A DNA stretch of 64,000 bases. Origin: Parachlamydia acanthamoebae (GTDB lineage: Bacteria; Chlamydiota; Chlamydiia; Chlamydiales; Parachlamydiaceae). The translations under genes were made by a program, and so were the position numbers. Below the pieces are notes generated by a model. That model was given only the letters and a program-made list of their open reading frames with translations. It was not told the origin of the DNA and made no database searches. This document shows, piece after piece, positions 18,221 to 27,195 of the stretch. How positions within the stretch are numbered: the first letter of the stretch is position 1; each line of letters starts with the position of its first letter. The stretch is taken from the NCBI RefSeq assembly GCF_000875975.1, contig NZ_BAWW01000066.1:62001-126000 (forward strand). The letters run 5' to 3'.

Positions 18221-19033
18221 TCATGAACTTGCGCTTGCATATCTTTTTAAGCCCAGATTCCATTGAACCCTGACCAGGAAAAAAAATATGCACGTCCCGA
18301 AAAGCAAGATCATCAAATTTTTCATTTGAAACTCTTGCTTCAAAATGTCGACCGATAAATTTGTACATAAAAGAAATGGAATGACATAACTAAATCCAAA
18401 TTGAATGGCTTTAGGATATACCTGCATTGGCCTTGACCCCAATTGAACCATTTGACTGGACAGAGTTGTTATATTACTTGAATCTGTAAACCAAAATGCA
18501 CATGCAACAGCACATTGGTGTGTCAGGTAAATCAAAAATACCCCGACCAATATCATTGCAATATACATCGTAAATACTATGATGGTCACATTCAGGCTTA
18601 ATCCCTGCACTCCAAGGTAAACAAGCCAAATCGGAATGGGAAGATTGAATAAGCTCGGATAATCGACTCTTTGAATAGAGGACAACATTTGTGAATCCAT
18701 AGGTTTGACTAAATCAAAGTCAAGATCCCCATACTTGATTTTAAGGACAAATTCGTCGTGAGCGATTTCAAAAAGAAATGTATACAAACATACCATTAAA
18801 TTGAAAGTCCCGAGAAGAATGTAAAAAGAATTTTTATCCCAGGTATTAATAACATCTTCAAAGTTGTAATAAACATCGACTGAAAGAATCTCCCCAACCA
18901 AAAAAATCAGCGAAAACAAAATCGTCAAAATAGATGAAAGTTTATACGCAGCAAAATACTTAAAGCTAATGATAAAATATAGCTTCCAGATTCTAAGACT
19001 GCGAAACAAACTTTTATGAATTGACGGCTTCAT
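18221..19033 (-). CDS. ABC-2 type exporter permease subunit (DUF990-like), second subunit
   Basis: A 270-residue integral membrane protein with about six hydrophobic helices. The block LVKPMDSQMLSSIQRVDYPSLF in the first third is typical of the ABC-2 permeases of the DUF990 type, which come as two different subunits plus one ATPase. It starts inside the end of the other permease gene (20-base overlap), preceded by AAAAGGA, so the two are translationally coupled. The stop lies 25 bases from the convergent flavoprotein gene. The exported substrate cannot be read from sequence. Confidence 0.85.
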   Translation of the reverse strand: MKPSIHKSLFRSLRIWKLYFIISFKYFAAYKLSSILTILFSLIFLVGEILSVDVYYNFEDVINTWDKNSFYILLGTFNLMVCLYTFLFEIAHDEFVLKIKYGDLDFDLVKPMDSQMLSSIQRVDYPSLFNLPIPIWLVYLGVQGLSLNVTIIVFTMYIAMILVGVFLIYLTHQCAVACAFWFTDSSNITTLSSQMVQLGSRPMQVYPKAIQFGFSYVIPFLLCTNLSVDILKQEFQMKNLMILLFGTCIFFFLVRVQWNLGLKRYASASS

Positions 19034-19802
19034 ATTTTTTTAATCCTTTTTTCCACAAAATCTTAAAAGACAAAAATAACATCAAAGTCCAGACCAAAAT
19101 TATACACACATGACGAACTAGTTCATCATTTGTAAACCCACCCTGAAGCATCTTTACGCTAAAATATCCAAAATAGGGAAACGGCGTATAGGAAGCGACT
19201 AAAGCCAAATTAGGTGGCAGAAGGTCTAAAGGAGCAATAACGCCGCCGAATAATAGCATACATCCTTGAAACAGACGTTTCAAAGGCCACATTTCAACTA
19301 ACCAAAAAGCAAATTGGCTAACACATAATCCAAAGCAAAATGTCAGTAGCAAGCAGCTGACCAAAACACTCGACGTAAAAAAATTAATATAAATATCGAT
19401 TGGTATATCTAAAAAATTAAACACTACAGCTACAAAAAGAGACATAATGATCAAAGGCGGTATTTTAGAAGATAAATACTTGGCCAAAACATGTATTTCA
19501 AAGTTAATGGGCTTCACTAAAAATGAACTTAGAATCCCTTTACGAATAAGCGGCTGCATTTCAAACATATGGTTTGGATAAAACAACAGAGATGTCACTG
19601 AAATTAAGGCAAAATAAGAAGCTATGTCAGTCCAATTATATCCATTAATTTCGCTCTTATTCTCAAAAATGATCGACCAGACGGTGAGAGAAAGTAAAAG
19701 CTGCGTAATACGTAGAACATACGCAAACAAAAAATTAAACCGGTAGGACATATCTTTTGATAAGTGGGCTTTAAATATTAAAAAATAGGCTTGAAAGGAC
19801 AT
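19014..19802 (-). CDS. ABC-2 type exporter permease subunit (DUF990-like), first subunit
   Basis: A 262-residue membrane protein with about six hydrophobic segments and the conserved block SFLVKPINFEIHVLAKYLSSK, matching the first permease of DUF990-type exporters. I start at the ATG ending at 19802, which follows the ATPase stop by two bases (TGA TC ATG); the Shine-Dalgarno AAAAGGA lies inside the last codons of the ATPase gene. A TTG six bases upstream is possible but less likely. It works with the 18221 permease and the 19805 ATPase. Confidence 0.85.
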   Translation of the reverse strand: MSFQAYFLIFKAHLSKDMSYRFNFLFAYVLRITQLLLSLTVWSIIFENKSEINGYNWTDIASYFALISVTSLLFYPNHMFEMQPLIRKGILSSFLVKPINFEIHVLAKYLSSKIPPLIIMSLFVAVVFNFLDIPIDIYINFFTSSVLVSCLLLTFCFGLCVSQFAFWLVEMWPLKRLFQGCMLLFGGVIAPLDLLPPNLALVASYTPFPYFGYFSVKMLQGGFTNDELVRHVCIILVWTLMLFLSFKILWKKGLKKYEAVNS

Positions 19803-19804
19803 GA

Positions 19805-20778
19805 TCAATCCTTTTCATTAAAAAGTGTAAAAATAGCCTCTTCAAAAGACATTTCTTCTGTTTTCAGCTGAGTTATCGGCACCTTCTCAATAATTTCAGA
19901 GAGATTTTTTTGCAGGTCCTCAGGAGAGCAGGAGAGTGAAAATTGTTGCGCAGAAACCCTTTCGATTGGTTGTGAAAGTTGAAAACTGTCGTTATTTTCA
20001 GTTGAAAAATAGATCTTATGAGAATGCCGACAACAATGATTTTTTAAAGATTGGATGGAGCCATCATAGCAAATAGAACCCTTCTTGATGACCATAACCC
20101 TTTGAGCAAGAACCTCTATATCCTTCATATAGTGACTGGTTATAATAATCGTTGTCTTAAATGCCTGATTGATCCAATGCAAAAAATCTCTTATAACGCG
20201 TTGACTAACCAAATCTAAACCAATCGTAGGTTCATCTAAAAAAAGTACTTTGGGTTGATGAATAAGAGAAGCAATGAGTTCAAATTTCATTCGCTCCCCT
20301 AATGATAAATGTCGGACGGGAGTGTCTAACAATTCATGGATGGACAACATCTCTATAAACTGTTTTAAACGTTTTTTAAATTCTTCTTTTCGAATCTGAT
20401 AGATTTCAGAAATGATGTTGAGCGTATCTATAGCTGGAATATCCCATAGAAGTTGGCTCTTCTGACCCATTACAACCCCTATTTGCAAAAGATAATTTCT
20501 ATCTTTTTGATAGGGTATTTTCGACAACACTGAAACGGTTCCCGAAGATGGATGAATTAATCCGGACAAAATTTTTAGTAATGTGGTTTTACCCGCACCA
20601 TTTGGCCCTAATAGCCCTATGACTTCACCTTCAGCTATTGAAAATGAAATATTATTCAGCGCCTGTTTCTTTATTTTTTCACGAATAAAAAAATCTTTTA
20701 CGGAGTTAAAAATCCCTTCTTTTTTTTATAGGATTGGTAAAAATGGTTTAAATTTTCTACATCAATATTTTTTTTCAT
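19805..20778 (-). pseudogene. ABC exporter ATPase with a one-base frameshift in an A8 run
   Basis: The ATPase of the DUF990-type exporter. The long open frame covers 19805-20569 and beyond, with LSLGERMKFE (signature), VLFLDEPTIGL (Walker B) and a His switch (TSHYM). Reading further upstream in the same frame gives VIGLLGPNGAGKTTLLKILSG, a perfect Walker A, but this frame has no start codon and meets a stop at the run of eight A (20720-20727 on the plus strand as T8). The frame before the run begins at ATG 20778 and reads MKKNIDVENLNHFYQSYKKK. With nine A the two parts join into one normal protein of about 325 residues. So it is frameshifted in the genome, expressed by slippage at the A-run, or a sequencing error. 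The rest of the gene looks well conserved. Confidence 0.8.
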
Positions 20779-21015
20779 CTTCCATCCAGCATAAACCTTT
20801 AGCGTAAATAGACTGTTCAATCGATTTGATTTTCTCAACAATTTTTTTAGATTGTAACTCATTAAAAAAGCCATGCCAAAAAAATATGCTTTGCCAAAAA
20901 AGTTGCTAAACAGCAGAAAAAATAGGATTAGAATCTTCTTAATGTCAATATAAAAATTGACTATATTCTTCGAAGTATGGTTCTATATCATTCAAATTTA
21001 AACTAAGGGCTGTAA

Positions 21016-22656
21016 ATGCTTTATCTTGAACATTTGGATCGAAAATTAAATCATTATAGCTTGGGAATTCATTCAGGTAGCGAAAAAATAGCTTCTAAGC
21101 AAGTCTTAGAAAAAGTTAAAAAGCAGGTAGAATGCATAAAAAATGCACACTCAGATTTGCAATCAGGTTCCAGCAAAAAACTCATCGATTTATGTAAATG
21201 CTGCGTTGCCTATTTAGATGGATTACAAAAAGCACACACATTACGAAACATCTTGAAAAACGCGATTGATATCAGTGATGAAACATCACCCACTTTAACC
21301 TTTCATGCAATGCTTGAAAAGGTCATCACGATTTATGACAAGCATCCTAAAACGATAAGTGAATCTAGAAAAGTTTCTGAAATCAAAAAACTCATCGCAA
21401 ATATTCAGTCCTCTCGAGATCAATCCGCCCCCATTAAATTGAGTGAAAAATGCAAAGTAATAGAATCCAGCAAGAGTGCAAAAACCCTCGCTAACATTTT
21501 AAAGGCGGTACGGATAGCAACTCTAAATAAAGTTCAGAAAAACTCCATGTACTTTGAAAGTATCTCACAGCGCCAAGACATACAGCCCATTATTCCCTCA
21601 AAAATAACACCGGTGGCTGTTTTCATTTGGAATCCACATAACTATGGCCTACAAATAGGCAGTGTAGGGCATGTTGCCATTAAAACACCCACAACCTATG
21701 CTAGTTTTTGGCCGGCTAGGGGAGAATCGCAAAAATATAGTATCAAAAAAGGCGTGTCAAGCCAGCGCCATAGCTATTTCGAAGACCTCCGAGAAGAAGG
21801 GCGTCCACCAGATCACAAGTTTGTTTTATATAGCTTGGATGCAGCAGCTATTGATGAAGCGTATAAAGTTTTAGCGAACTTAGAATGGAAAGCGGGAGCT
21901 TGTGATAGTACGCATTGCAATAAATTCACCGCCAGGAATTGCTCAAGCATGTCGGCAACTTTACTAGTTCTAGGTGGTCTAAGAAACCTTTTTCCTGAAA
22001 ATGAGAGCGATAAAATCTTTTCCATCATCCAAAGTGCCGATACGATAAGAAATCAGGTACATGCTCTAAAGAAAACTATAGATACAAAAAAAAGAGAAAT
22101 GCCTCCTGCTTGCACGGTAAAAGACAGCAATGTCTTCGACGTCAGCGGAGCACTGGGTGCTATCGGCGTGAATTTATGGAATTCTTTGGTTGGCAACGAA
22201 GTCATCCTTCCAAACAATTTTCTTGATCCTATAAAAAAGGCCTCTCTGCTTGAAGAAATTAAATTTGAAGAAGAGATCATTGCATTTAAAAAAGGGAGGA
22301 TTGAAGAAAAGCGTCTGATTGAACAAAAAATCCAAGATATTGGCAAAAGATCCATTCGGGATTTACTCAGGAACTTTAAAAATAAATTGATTTATATAAA
22401 CTGGGCATTAAATTCTTTGGAAGGAAGGAGAACTTATAAAAAAACATATCCAAAGCTCTATGAACAACAAGCCCATTACCAAACAACCTTTGATTTTGTG
22501 CACCATAGCTATAAAAAATTATACAGGACTGCTTCAAATTCCGCCCTTTCTGACGAGGAGATCTTAGAAATTGCAACCCCTTTATTAAACGGGATTGAAG
22601 AACTTTCGGAAATTTATAATGCCATTGATCACACACTGATTATTCAAAAAAATTGA
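21016..22656 (+). CDS. Putative cysteine-hydrolase effector, family copy 2
   Basis: A 546-residue paralogue of 15406 and 29943. The N-terminal helical module is shared (LEHLDRKLNHYSLGIHSGSE, later CKCCVAYLDGLQKAHTL). The core has VAVFIWNPHNYG, then GHVAIKTPTTYASFWP with His219, YFEDLREEGRPPDHKF, and ARNCSSMSATLLVLGGLR with Cys309. A small insertion (DSTHCNK) precedes the cysteine block. The C-terminal third is helical and diverges from the other copies. It has the best YxSFWP block of the three, a motif I associate with papain-like hydrolases of permuted order (inference). No signal peptide. It is divergent from the exporter operon. An AAGGG lies before the ATG. Confidence 0.8.
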   Translation: MLYLEHLDRKLNHYSLGIHSGSEKIASKQVLEKVKKQVECIKNAHSDLQSGSSKKLIDLCKCCVAYLDGLQKAHTLRNILKNAIDISDETSPTLTFHAMLEKVITIYDKHPKTISESRKVSEIKKLIANIQSSRDQSAPIKLSEKCKVIESSKSAKTLANILKAVRIATLNKVQKNSMYFESISQRQDIQPIIPSKITPVAVFIWNPHNYGLQIGSVGHVAIKTPTTYASFWPARGESQKYSIKKGVSSQRHSYFEDLREEGRPPDHKFVLYSLDAAAIDEAYKVLANLEWKAGACDSTHCNKFTARNCSSMSATLLVLGGLRNLFPENESDKIFSIIQSADTIRNQVHALKKTIDTKKREMPPACTVKDSNVFDVSGALGAIGVNLWNSLVGNEVILPNNFLDPIKKASLLEEIKFEEEIIAFKKGRIEEKRLIEQKIQDIGKRSIRDLLRNFKNKLIYINWALNSLEGRRTYKKTYPKLYEQQAHYQTTFDFVHHSYKKLYRTASNSALSDEEILEIATPLLNGIEELSEIYNAIDHTLIIQKN

Positions 22657-22663
22657 ATAAAAG

Positions 22664-22687
22664 TTTAGGGTGTAGCTTTCCCCTAAA
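22664..22687. terminator. Probable bidirectional terminator
   Basis: TTTAGGG (22664-22670) pairs with CCCTAAA (22681-22687) in the 33-base gap between two convergent genes. On the minus strand the stem is followed by CTTTTATT, fitting a terminator for the pterin dehydratase side; on the plus strand the tail is AT-rich but has no clean T-run. Confidence 0.45.
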
Positions 22688-22689
22688 AA

Positions 22690-23055
22690 TTAATTAAAAT
22701 GCTCTGAGAGGTACTTTTCAATTTTTGCTGCCAATATAAAATCAGCTAAACTTAGAGCAGAGATATTGTGCGTCGTTAAGAGCAGAGTCATCTTTTTATA
22801 TCCTAAATAGATATCAGGATGGTGGTTATGTTCTTCAGCCTGTCGAGCTAACCAATTCACTAAATCAACACCCTCCATATAATTAGAAAAAGAAAGCTGT
22901 CTTTCAATGTGAGTGAAAGTTGTATCAATCGACCAATTGGGCCCAAGCTCTAAAATAAGATGATTGATTTGATCTTTGGAAAGAGGTTGGAAAACAACAG
23001 CCCTCTCACTGAGATCGTTCTGAGCTAAATCCTTTATACCTTTTTGCGAATCCAT
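22690..23055 (-). CDS. Pterin-4a-carbinolamine dehydratase (PhhB/PCD family)
   Basis: A 121-residue protein of normal length for the family, which removes water from 4a-hydroxytetrahydropterin (EC 4.2.1.96) and so recycles pterin cofactor. The family signature is present: WLARQAEEHNHHPDIYLGYKK, with the EEHNHHPD active-site histidines at about residues 77-84, then VTLLLTTH-like strand (MTLLLTTHNISALSLADFILA). It is the last gene of a minus-strand run, overlapping the small membrane-protein gene by about 22 bases. A pterin-forming gene (24769) lies in the same run, so the substrate may be made nearby. Some family members also act as transcription-factor partners. Confidence 0.9.
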   Translation of the reverse strand: MDSQKGIKDLAQNDLSERAVVFQPLSKDQINHLILELGPNWSIDTTFTHIERQLSFSNYMEGVDLVNWLARQAEEHNHHPDIYLGYKKMTLLLTTHNISALSLADFILAAKIEKYLSEHFN

Positions 23056-23282
23056 CTTAATATTTCCCCGTAAATGCTAATCCCAAACCAAAAAATTTCT
23101 ATAACAACAGATGAAGTATTCCAGTGAAAAAAAAGTGAATAAAGAATCAGAAGTGCTCCTACAGCATTAATGGCCGAATAGTAAGAATCTGTCACTTTGA
23201 CAAGGGATGCTTGTAAAAGAAAATAAGCTCCAAGCACACATCCAACCCCTAGCATGCCAATAACGTCGGCGAAATCTATCAT
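23034..23282 (-). CDS. Small membrane protein (CBU_0592-like domain)
   Basis: An 82-residue protein with three hydrophobic helices (DVIGMLGVGCVLGAYFLLQ; SAINAVGALLILYSLFF; VVIEIFWFGISIYGEILRW). This layout matches small membrane proteins of the CBU_0592 type found in many proteobacteria and symbionts; their function is not established. I start at the ATG ending at 23282 because it overlaps the previous stop as ATGA, a sign of translational coupling to the 458-residue gene; an earlier start would add seven residues. Confidence 0.75.
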   Translation of the reverse strand: MIDFADVIGMLGVGCVLGAYFLLQASLVKVTDSYYSAINAVGALLILYSLFFHWNTSSVVIEIFWFGISIYGEILRWIRKKV

Positions 23283-24655
23283 GGAACAATTCCCTTTAAA
23301 CAATATGACTGAATAGAGTGACTTTTTTTCTCAAATGACGAAAATGTTTGCTTCAAAGCTGTGAGCATATGCAAGGCTGCCTTATTAGGTGAAATCGGTT
23401 GATTTTGATAGAAGATATCATGATTGTGAAACCAGCCTTCATACATCCCTCGTTGAACAAGGCTATCTGTATTTAATCGCATCACATCATACCATGTAAT
23501 CGAATCTCGAGACGTTTGCATTTTTTCACGTAATTGAAGCTTCTTAATCGTTTCATTTAATGCAACGCTTCTGGGTTCGTTAGGAGGAATAGCCTGTTGC
23601 TTTATAATTTGCAGCATTTTATCAATTTCTTCAGGAATATTGGTATCATAATCGACTTGTAGCCGATTGATTTCTTCGGTCAATTCTTCAAATTTTAAGT
23701 CAAAAGGATGGATGATAATGTGAAGAGGCCATAAATAGATATTCACAAGATAATTGCTGACGCGCTGTACATATGAGGGGGAATTTTCTTTAAGCAAAAT
23801 TTGAAGAAATGCATAAACCTCGGTGAAATATTTCTTTGCCTTAGAAATCAGCTGTTGTTTGTCCCCTTCTCCCATCATATTTCCTGTAATAAGGCGATGA
23901 GTACGATGAGCCCAATATTCATAGTTAAAGGTATCCAACATATCTGCCCCCCATTTATCAATCACACTATGTTCATTCACTAAAGACATGGGAGAAACTT
24001 TGCCTATTCCAAATGAAGGATTCGTATAAAGCGCAATATGATGAACATAATCATGAATAGCTCCATCCCACGCCTGATTATATAAATCTCCCAAGTGTTC
24101 AAAATGCTGCTTTTTCATCATGGTCATCACTTCTGCATCAAGAGTTGTGATGCTCAAAATGATACCGCAGCCATTGCCTTGCACATCTTTTCTTTCAACA
24201 CGGATAAATCCCCAACTGTTATAAAAGCCAGAAAACCTATACCGACGTGGAAAAGAAAAGGTTAAGTCTTTCCACTCAGGCAGCTGTTTTTGAATGATCG
24301 GATGAATGACTCGATCTGTTAAGTGTTGTAAATTTTGCGGATTTTCCTGAAAAAAAGCTTCGGAAATCACATGATTATGGGACAAGTAAAGAACCCCACT
24401 AAGTTTAGGAGTTTGAAGAAATAATTCTCCTAAATCGATGGGCAGCAAGTCCCCATAAATATGACTACAGGTATTTTCTTCATTCAATTGCTGTTCCCAA
24501 ATCTTAAGAAAATGCCCCACTTGATGAAGTTCTAAAGCAATAAGCTCATCAAAGTTCATGCTTTTTAAATGCTGAATGAAGGCAAAGAACGCTCCATTTT
24601 GATGAAAATCTTCGGGAGAAATATCCCCAATCACTCGATTCCAATTTGCAACCAT
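23279..24655 (-). CDS. Uncharacterised protein with an HDxxHH motif
   Basis: A 458-residue soluble protein I do not recognise. It has no signal peptide or membrane segment. A block with closely spaced histidines and acids (AWDGAIHDYVHHIALY, about residues 197-212) and a later EHSVIDKW and EYWAHRTHRL could form a metal site, which would suit a hydrolase or oxygenase; this is a guess from residues only. The C-terminal third is helical. It is translationally coupled to the downstream small membrane-protein gene (ATGA overlap), and follows the QueD-like gene by 113 bases, so it probably belongs with the pterin genes in one transcription unit. Confidence 0.7.
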   Translation of the reverse strand: MVANWNRVIGDISPEDFHQNGAFFAFIQHLKSMNFDELIALELHQVGHFLKIWEQQLNEENTCSHIYGDLLPIDLGELFLQTPKLSGVLYLSHNHVISEAFFQENPQNLQHLTDRVIHPIIQKQLPEWKDLTFSFPRRYRFSGFYNSWGFIRVERKDVQGNGCGIILSITTLDAEVMTMMKKQHFEHLGDLYNQAWDGAIHDYVHHIALYTNPSFGIGKVSPMSLVNEHSVIDKWGADMLDTFNYEYWAHRTHRLITGNMMGEGDKQQLISKAKKYFTEVYAFLQILLKENSPSYVQRVSNYLVNIYLWPLHIIIHPFDLKFEELTEEINRLQVDYDTNIPEEIDKMLQIIKQQAIPPNEPRSVALNETIKKLQLREKMQTSRDSITWYDVMRLNTDSLVQRGMYEGWFHNHDIFYQNQPISPNKAALHMLTALKQTFSSFEKKSHSIQSYCLKGIVP

Positions 24656-24768
24656 TAAAGTTTTACCTCGATAATTTTCAGCTAAGACTCAAAATTCTGC
24701 AAACAAAATCTGAAAGAATCTCTCTCAGATCCATTACGAAGGTTAATGCATGGTCAAAACACAACGTT

Positions 24769-25200
24769 CTATAAACTAACCTCCGCATAGCAATTGTCAG
24801 TCTCATGAACAACAACCTTGGTAATCATCACATTGCTACCCGCAAGCACCTTAGGTGAAACTTCACGTAATAAATAAATAGCGATTTCTTCGGCTGTCGG
24901 ATTAAAAGGACAAATAAACGGCTCTTTTTTTCTTGGTAAGGAACGCAAAGCTTGGATGAGCTCTTTGTCATGTTCACAAACTAAAAATGTGTGGTCCCAA
25001 TGTTCGTCGATCCATCCACCGACCTTTTCTTTTAAAACCGAAAAGTCGATGACACGTCCAAGTGAATCCAATTGTGGAGCTTCCGCTGTGAGATGCACAT
25101 AATAATTATGACCATGAGCTGTTGCGCACTTATTTTCATGATTCATCACACGGTGACCTGCGCAAAAATGAATTTTCCGCGTACATTTGACTGTATTCAT
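24769..25200 (-). CDS. queD: 6-pyruvoyl/6-carboxy-tetrahydropterin synthase (QueD/PTPS family)
   Basis: A 143-residue enzyme of the PTPS/QueD family, which converts dihydroneopterin triphosphate to 6-carboxy-tetrahydropterin (queuosine path) or 6-pyruvoyl-tetrahydropterin (biopterin path). The zinc ligands are His16 in HFCAGH and His29/His31 in HGH, and the catalytic Cys25 sits in the CxxxHGH pattern typical of QueD/PTPS-I rather than the folate-linked PTPS-III. The other motifs are intact: VIDFSVLK, EHWDHTFL, NPTAEEIA and VVHETDNCYAEV. The start ATG has an AAGGAA upstream. Other queuosine genes are not nearby, and a pterin dehydratase is, so the biopterin-type use is open. The gene symbol is given for the family. 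Confidence 0.88.
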   Translation of the reverse strand: MNTVKCTRKIHFCAGHRVMNHENKCATAHGHNYYVHLTAEAPQLDSLGRVIDFSVLKEKVGGWIDEHWDHTFLVCEHDKELIQALRSLPRKKEPFICPFNPTAEEIAIYLLREVSPKVLAGSNVMITKVVVHETDNCYAEVSL

Positions 25201-25213
25201 CTTGAATTCCTTG

Positions 25214-25906
25214 TTATAGAGAATTTAACCAATCACAAATGCATTTTTGAGATTGGTTTTTCAAATCATAAGAAAATTGGACTGTATCTTGCTGGAATTT
25301 CTTCAAAGACTGGCCTTGTAGCATAAGAACTCCTTGCTGCATCCATTTCTCTAAACACCATCTAGTGACTTCTGGGTGACACTGAAAGGCAAGAATGGAA
25401 TGACCAATGGCAAAAATTTGGTTCTTACAAAGTTCCGTCGAAGCTAAAAGTTCAGCTCCTGATGGTAGATCAAACGTATCATGATGCCAGTGGAACATTG
25501 AGGTATAGAGCCCCCCTAAATATTTGACGCATGACTGTTTTCCTTTTTCGGAAAGAATTAATGGCGACCAGCCAATTTCTAACGTATCAGCAGGGTACAC
25601 ACGTTCTCCAAGAGCTCTTGCCATTAACTGGCTTCCCAAACAAATTCCGAGTGTTGGAAGACCTAAATCAAAGCGTTGTTTAAGCAATGTCACTTCATCT
25701 AAAAGGAAAGGATGTTCTTTATCCTGATAAGCATTTAAAGGCCCGCCAAGAATGCAAAGTAGATCAATTGATTTTAAGTCTAATTGTCTTAAGTCATCTA
25801 CACCGGCACTTTTATAGGAAATTTTGTATCCATTACTCATAAAAATAGATTCCCAATACCCTAATCTTTCATGAGCAACGTGACGAATAACCGTTAACGT
25901 TTTCAA
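25214..25906 (-). CDS. Class I glutamine amidotransferase (GMP-synthase-like)
   Basis: A stand-alone class I glutamine amidotransferase of about 230 residues. The nucleophile elbow is TLGICLGSQLMARALG with Cys89, and the His-Glu pair is FQCHPEVT (His177, Glu179); FHWHHDTFDLP is the usual substrate-side block. I start at a TTG ending at 25906 (LKTLTVIRHVAHE) because family members begin there and a TATAAC box that could be its promoter lies within the otherwise possible 23-residue extension. The acceptor of the ammonia is unknown; such proteins include gamma-glutamyl hydrolases and degradation enzymes. The gene is 13 bases upstream of the QueD-like gene and heads the metabolic run. Confidence 0.85.
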   Translation of the reverse strand: MKTLTVIRHVAHERLGYWESIFMSNGYKISYKSAGVDDLRQLDLKSIDLLCILGGPLNAYQDKEHPFLLDEVTLLKQRFDLGLPTLGICLGSQLMARALGERVYPADTLEIGWSPLILSEKGKQSCVKYLGGLYTSMFHWHHDTFDLPSGAELLASTELCKNQIFAIGHSILAFQCHPEVTRWCLEKWMQQGVLMLQGQSLKKFQQDTVQFSYDLKNQSQKCICDWLNSL

Positions 25907-26162
25907 ATTTATTTTTCTCGTTCTGTTATATGCTGAGCGTATAAAAATGCTAAAAAAAAGAAAAGACTTATTCAATATGCCCTTTTTTCATCATCAATTA
26001 TTAACTCTCTTACATGCTTTTCAACGACCTTTTTACTCGAGATGATCTCCCAAATCGATTTCATCATAGATGAACAGGCAATACCTGCTCACAATTTCAT
26101 GAGAGAACCAAATTTCCAAAATGTAATCTAAATAATGGGGGCACTTGACTTGAAGAGCTTCT

Positions 26163-26927
26163 TTATCGAAGCTCGGCTTCAGGTTCAGAAGACAAGGAAA
26201 GATCTGAAGCAATTTTTGTATGAACGGATTCTGAATACCCTATCAACATCCTTTTCCATTCAATTTCTGTTGAAGGTAAGCCTTTTTCGATATCATATCT
26301 TTCATTAGGTTTGTATTGCGTGTAATCTCCCAAGTCTGCCTCTAAAAATTTTTTAATTTTATCTAAAAAGGAGCTGGGATGAATGGTCTGCTTAAAGATA
26401 GCATAAGAAAATCCTCTTGCCTGTATTCTATGCGCGGCCTCAATGTATCTTCGCGTATATTCCTCTTTGGCAAAAGCATAAATGGGTATTTGGCCTAATT
26501 TTATCTCATTCTCTTTTTCAAAACTTTTCCTGTCTCTATAGCAAACAACATGAATAACACGATATTGAACAACCATCTCAGCATCAGTTGGACTTAGAAT
26601 TAAAGCTTCTGGAAAACCATTTTTTACCCGAAGATGCGCATAATGTGTTGTTAGAATTTCCTGTATTTTTTTCACTCCTGGTACAGAATGTTTATACATA
26701 CTTGCAGCTTGAAGGGAACATCTTCCCCCATAATAATGGCCAGCTGTAAAATGTCTAGTTGCTTGGATATGCAGCATCTCTTGAAAGGCTCTAGAACTAA
26801 AAATGACTATTTTTAATTCTATTTCACCCGTCGAATTCTGTGTCGGTCTGATATAAGTATAGAGGTCATTTATTCCCTCATGTATAAACGAATGGGTTCT
26901 TGATAAACACTCTGATGGGCATTGCAT
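26163..26927 (-). CDS. MQCP-family protein, single-module form
   Basis: A 254-residue protein that I cannot assign to a known family, but which is clearly related to the N-terminal half of the protein at 44510-46201. Both begin MQCP and share the order: IELKIVIFSSRAFQEM / LKIVLVSNRAFHDM; a block around IPIYAFAKEEYTRRYIEAAHR / MQIYAFAEEEFKYEYIQAAHR; then FSYAIFKQT / LSFTIFKQT; and a Tyr-rich YTQYKPNERYDIE / YVSYKQGIPYDIE. The start at 26927 (ATG) is supported by AAGGAA at good spacing; an upstream TTG would add two residues. No signal peptide or membrane segment is seen. The presence in an effector-rich region suggests a host-directed role, which is inference. A 7-bp stem-loop overlaps the stop codon. 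Confidence 0.75.
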   Translation of the reverse strand: MQCPSECLSRTHSFIHEGINDLYTYIRPTQNSTGEIELKIVIFSSRAFQEMLHIQATRHFTAGHYYGGRCSLQAASMYKHSVPGVKKIQEILTTHYAHLRVKNGFPEALILSPTDAEMVVQYRVIHVVCYRDRKSFEKENEIKLGQIPIYAFAKEEYTRRYIEAAHRIQARGFSYAIFKQTIHPSSFLDKIKKFLEADLGDYTQYKPNERYDIEKGLPSTEIEWKRMLIGYSESVHTKIASDLSLSSEPEAELR

Positions 26928-27134
26928 AATCAAATTCCTTTCTAGTCGTATATAGCGGACATAAAACTCAAAATGCTTTTTATTGGCAAGAAATTACTTT
27001 TGAGCTGAATGGAATATATTCGGACAAATCTTGGACATCTCTCTTTCATAGATATTGTGGTTTGCAAGGCAAATTAAACCAACCTTGATATTTCTATCGA
27101 TGAAAATAGCTCTGGATCTTCTGAGTCTGTTTTA

Positions 27135-27163
27135 TTTACTTTTTTTGTTGGATACTATATAAT
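27135..27163 (+). promoter_or_regulatory. Promoter of the F-box/ankyrin gene
   Basis: TTTACT (27135-27140) and TATAAT (27158-27163) are 17 bases apart; the coding start is 33 bases downstream. The -10 box is perfect and the -35 box has four of six consensus bases. Confidence 0.6.
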
Positions 27164-27195
27164 TAGTTTTTAATTAACTAAAAAAGTAATCTCCC

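Noticed and set aside
26155..26174. 7-bp stem-loop GAGCTTC/GAAGCTC at the end of the 26163 gene
   Set aside because: It overlaps the stop codon and has no U-run, so a terminator call is not supported.
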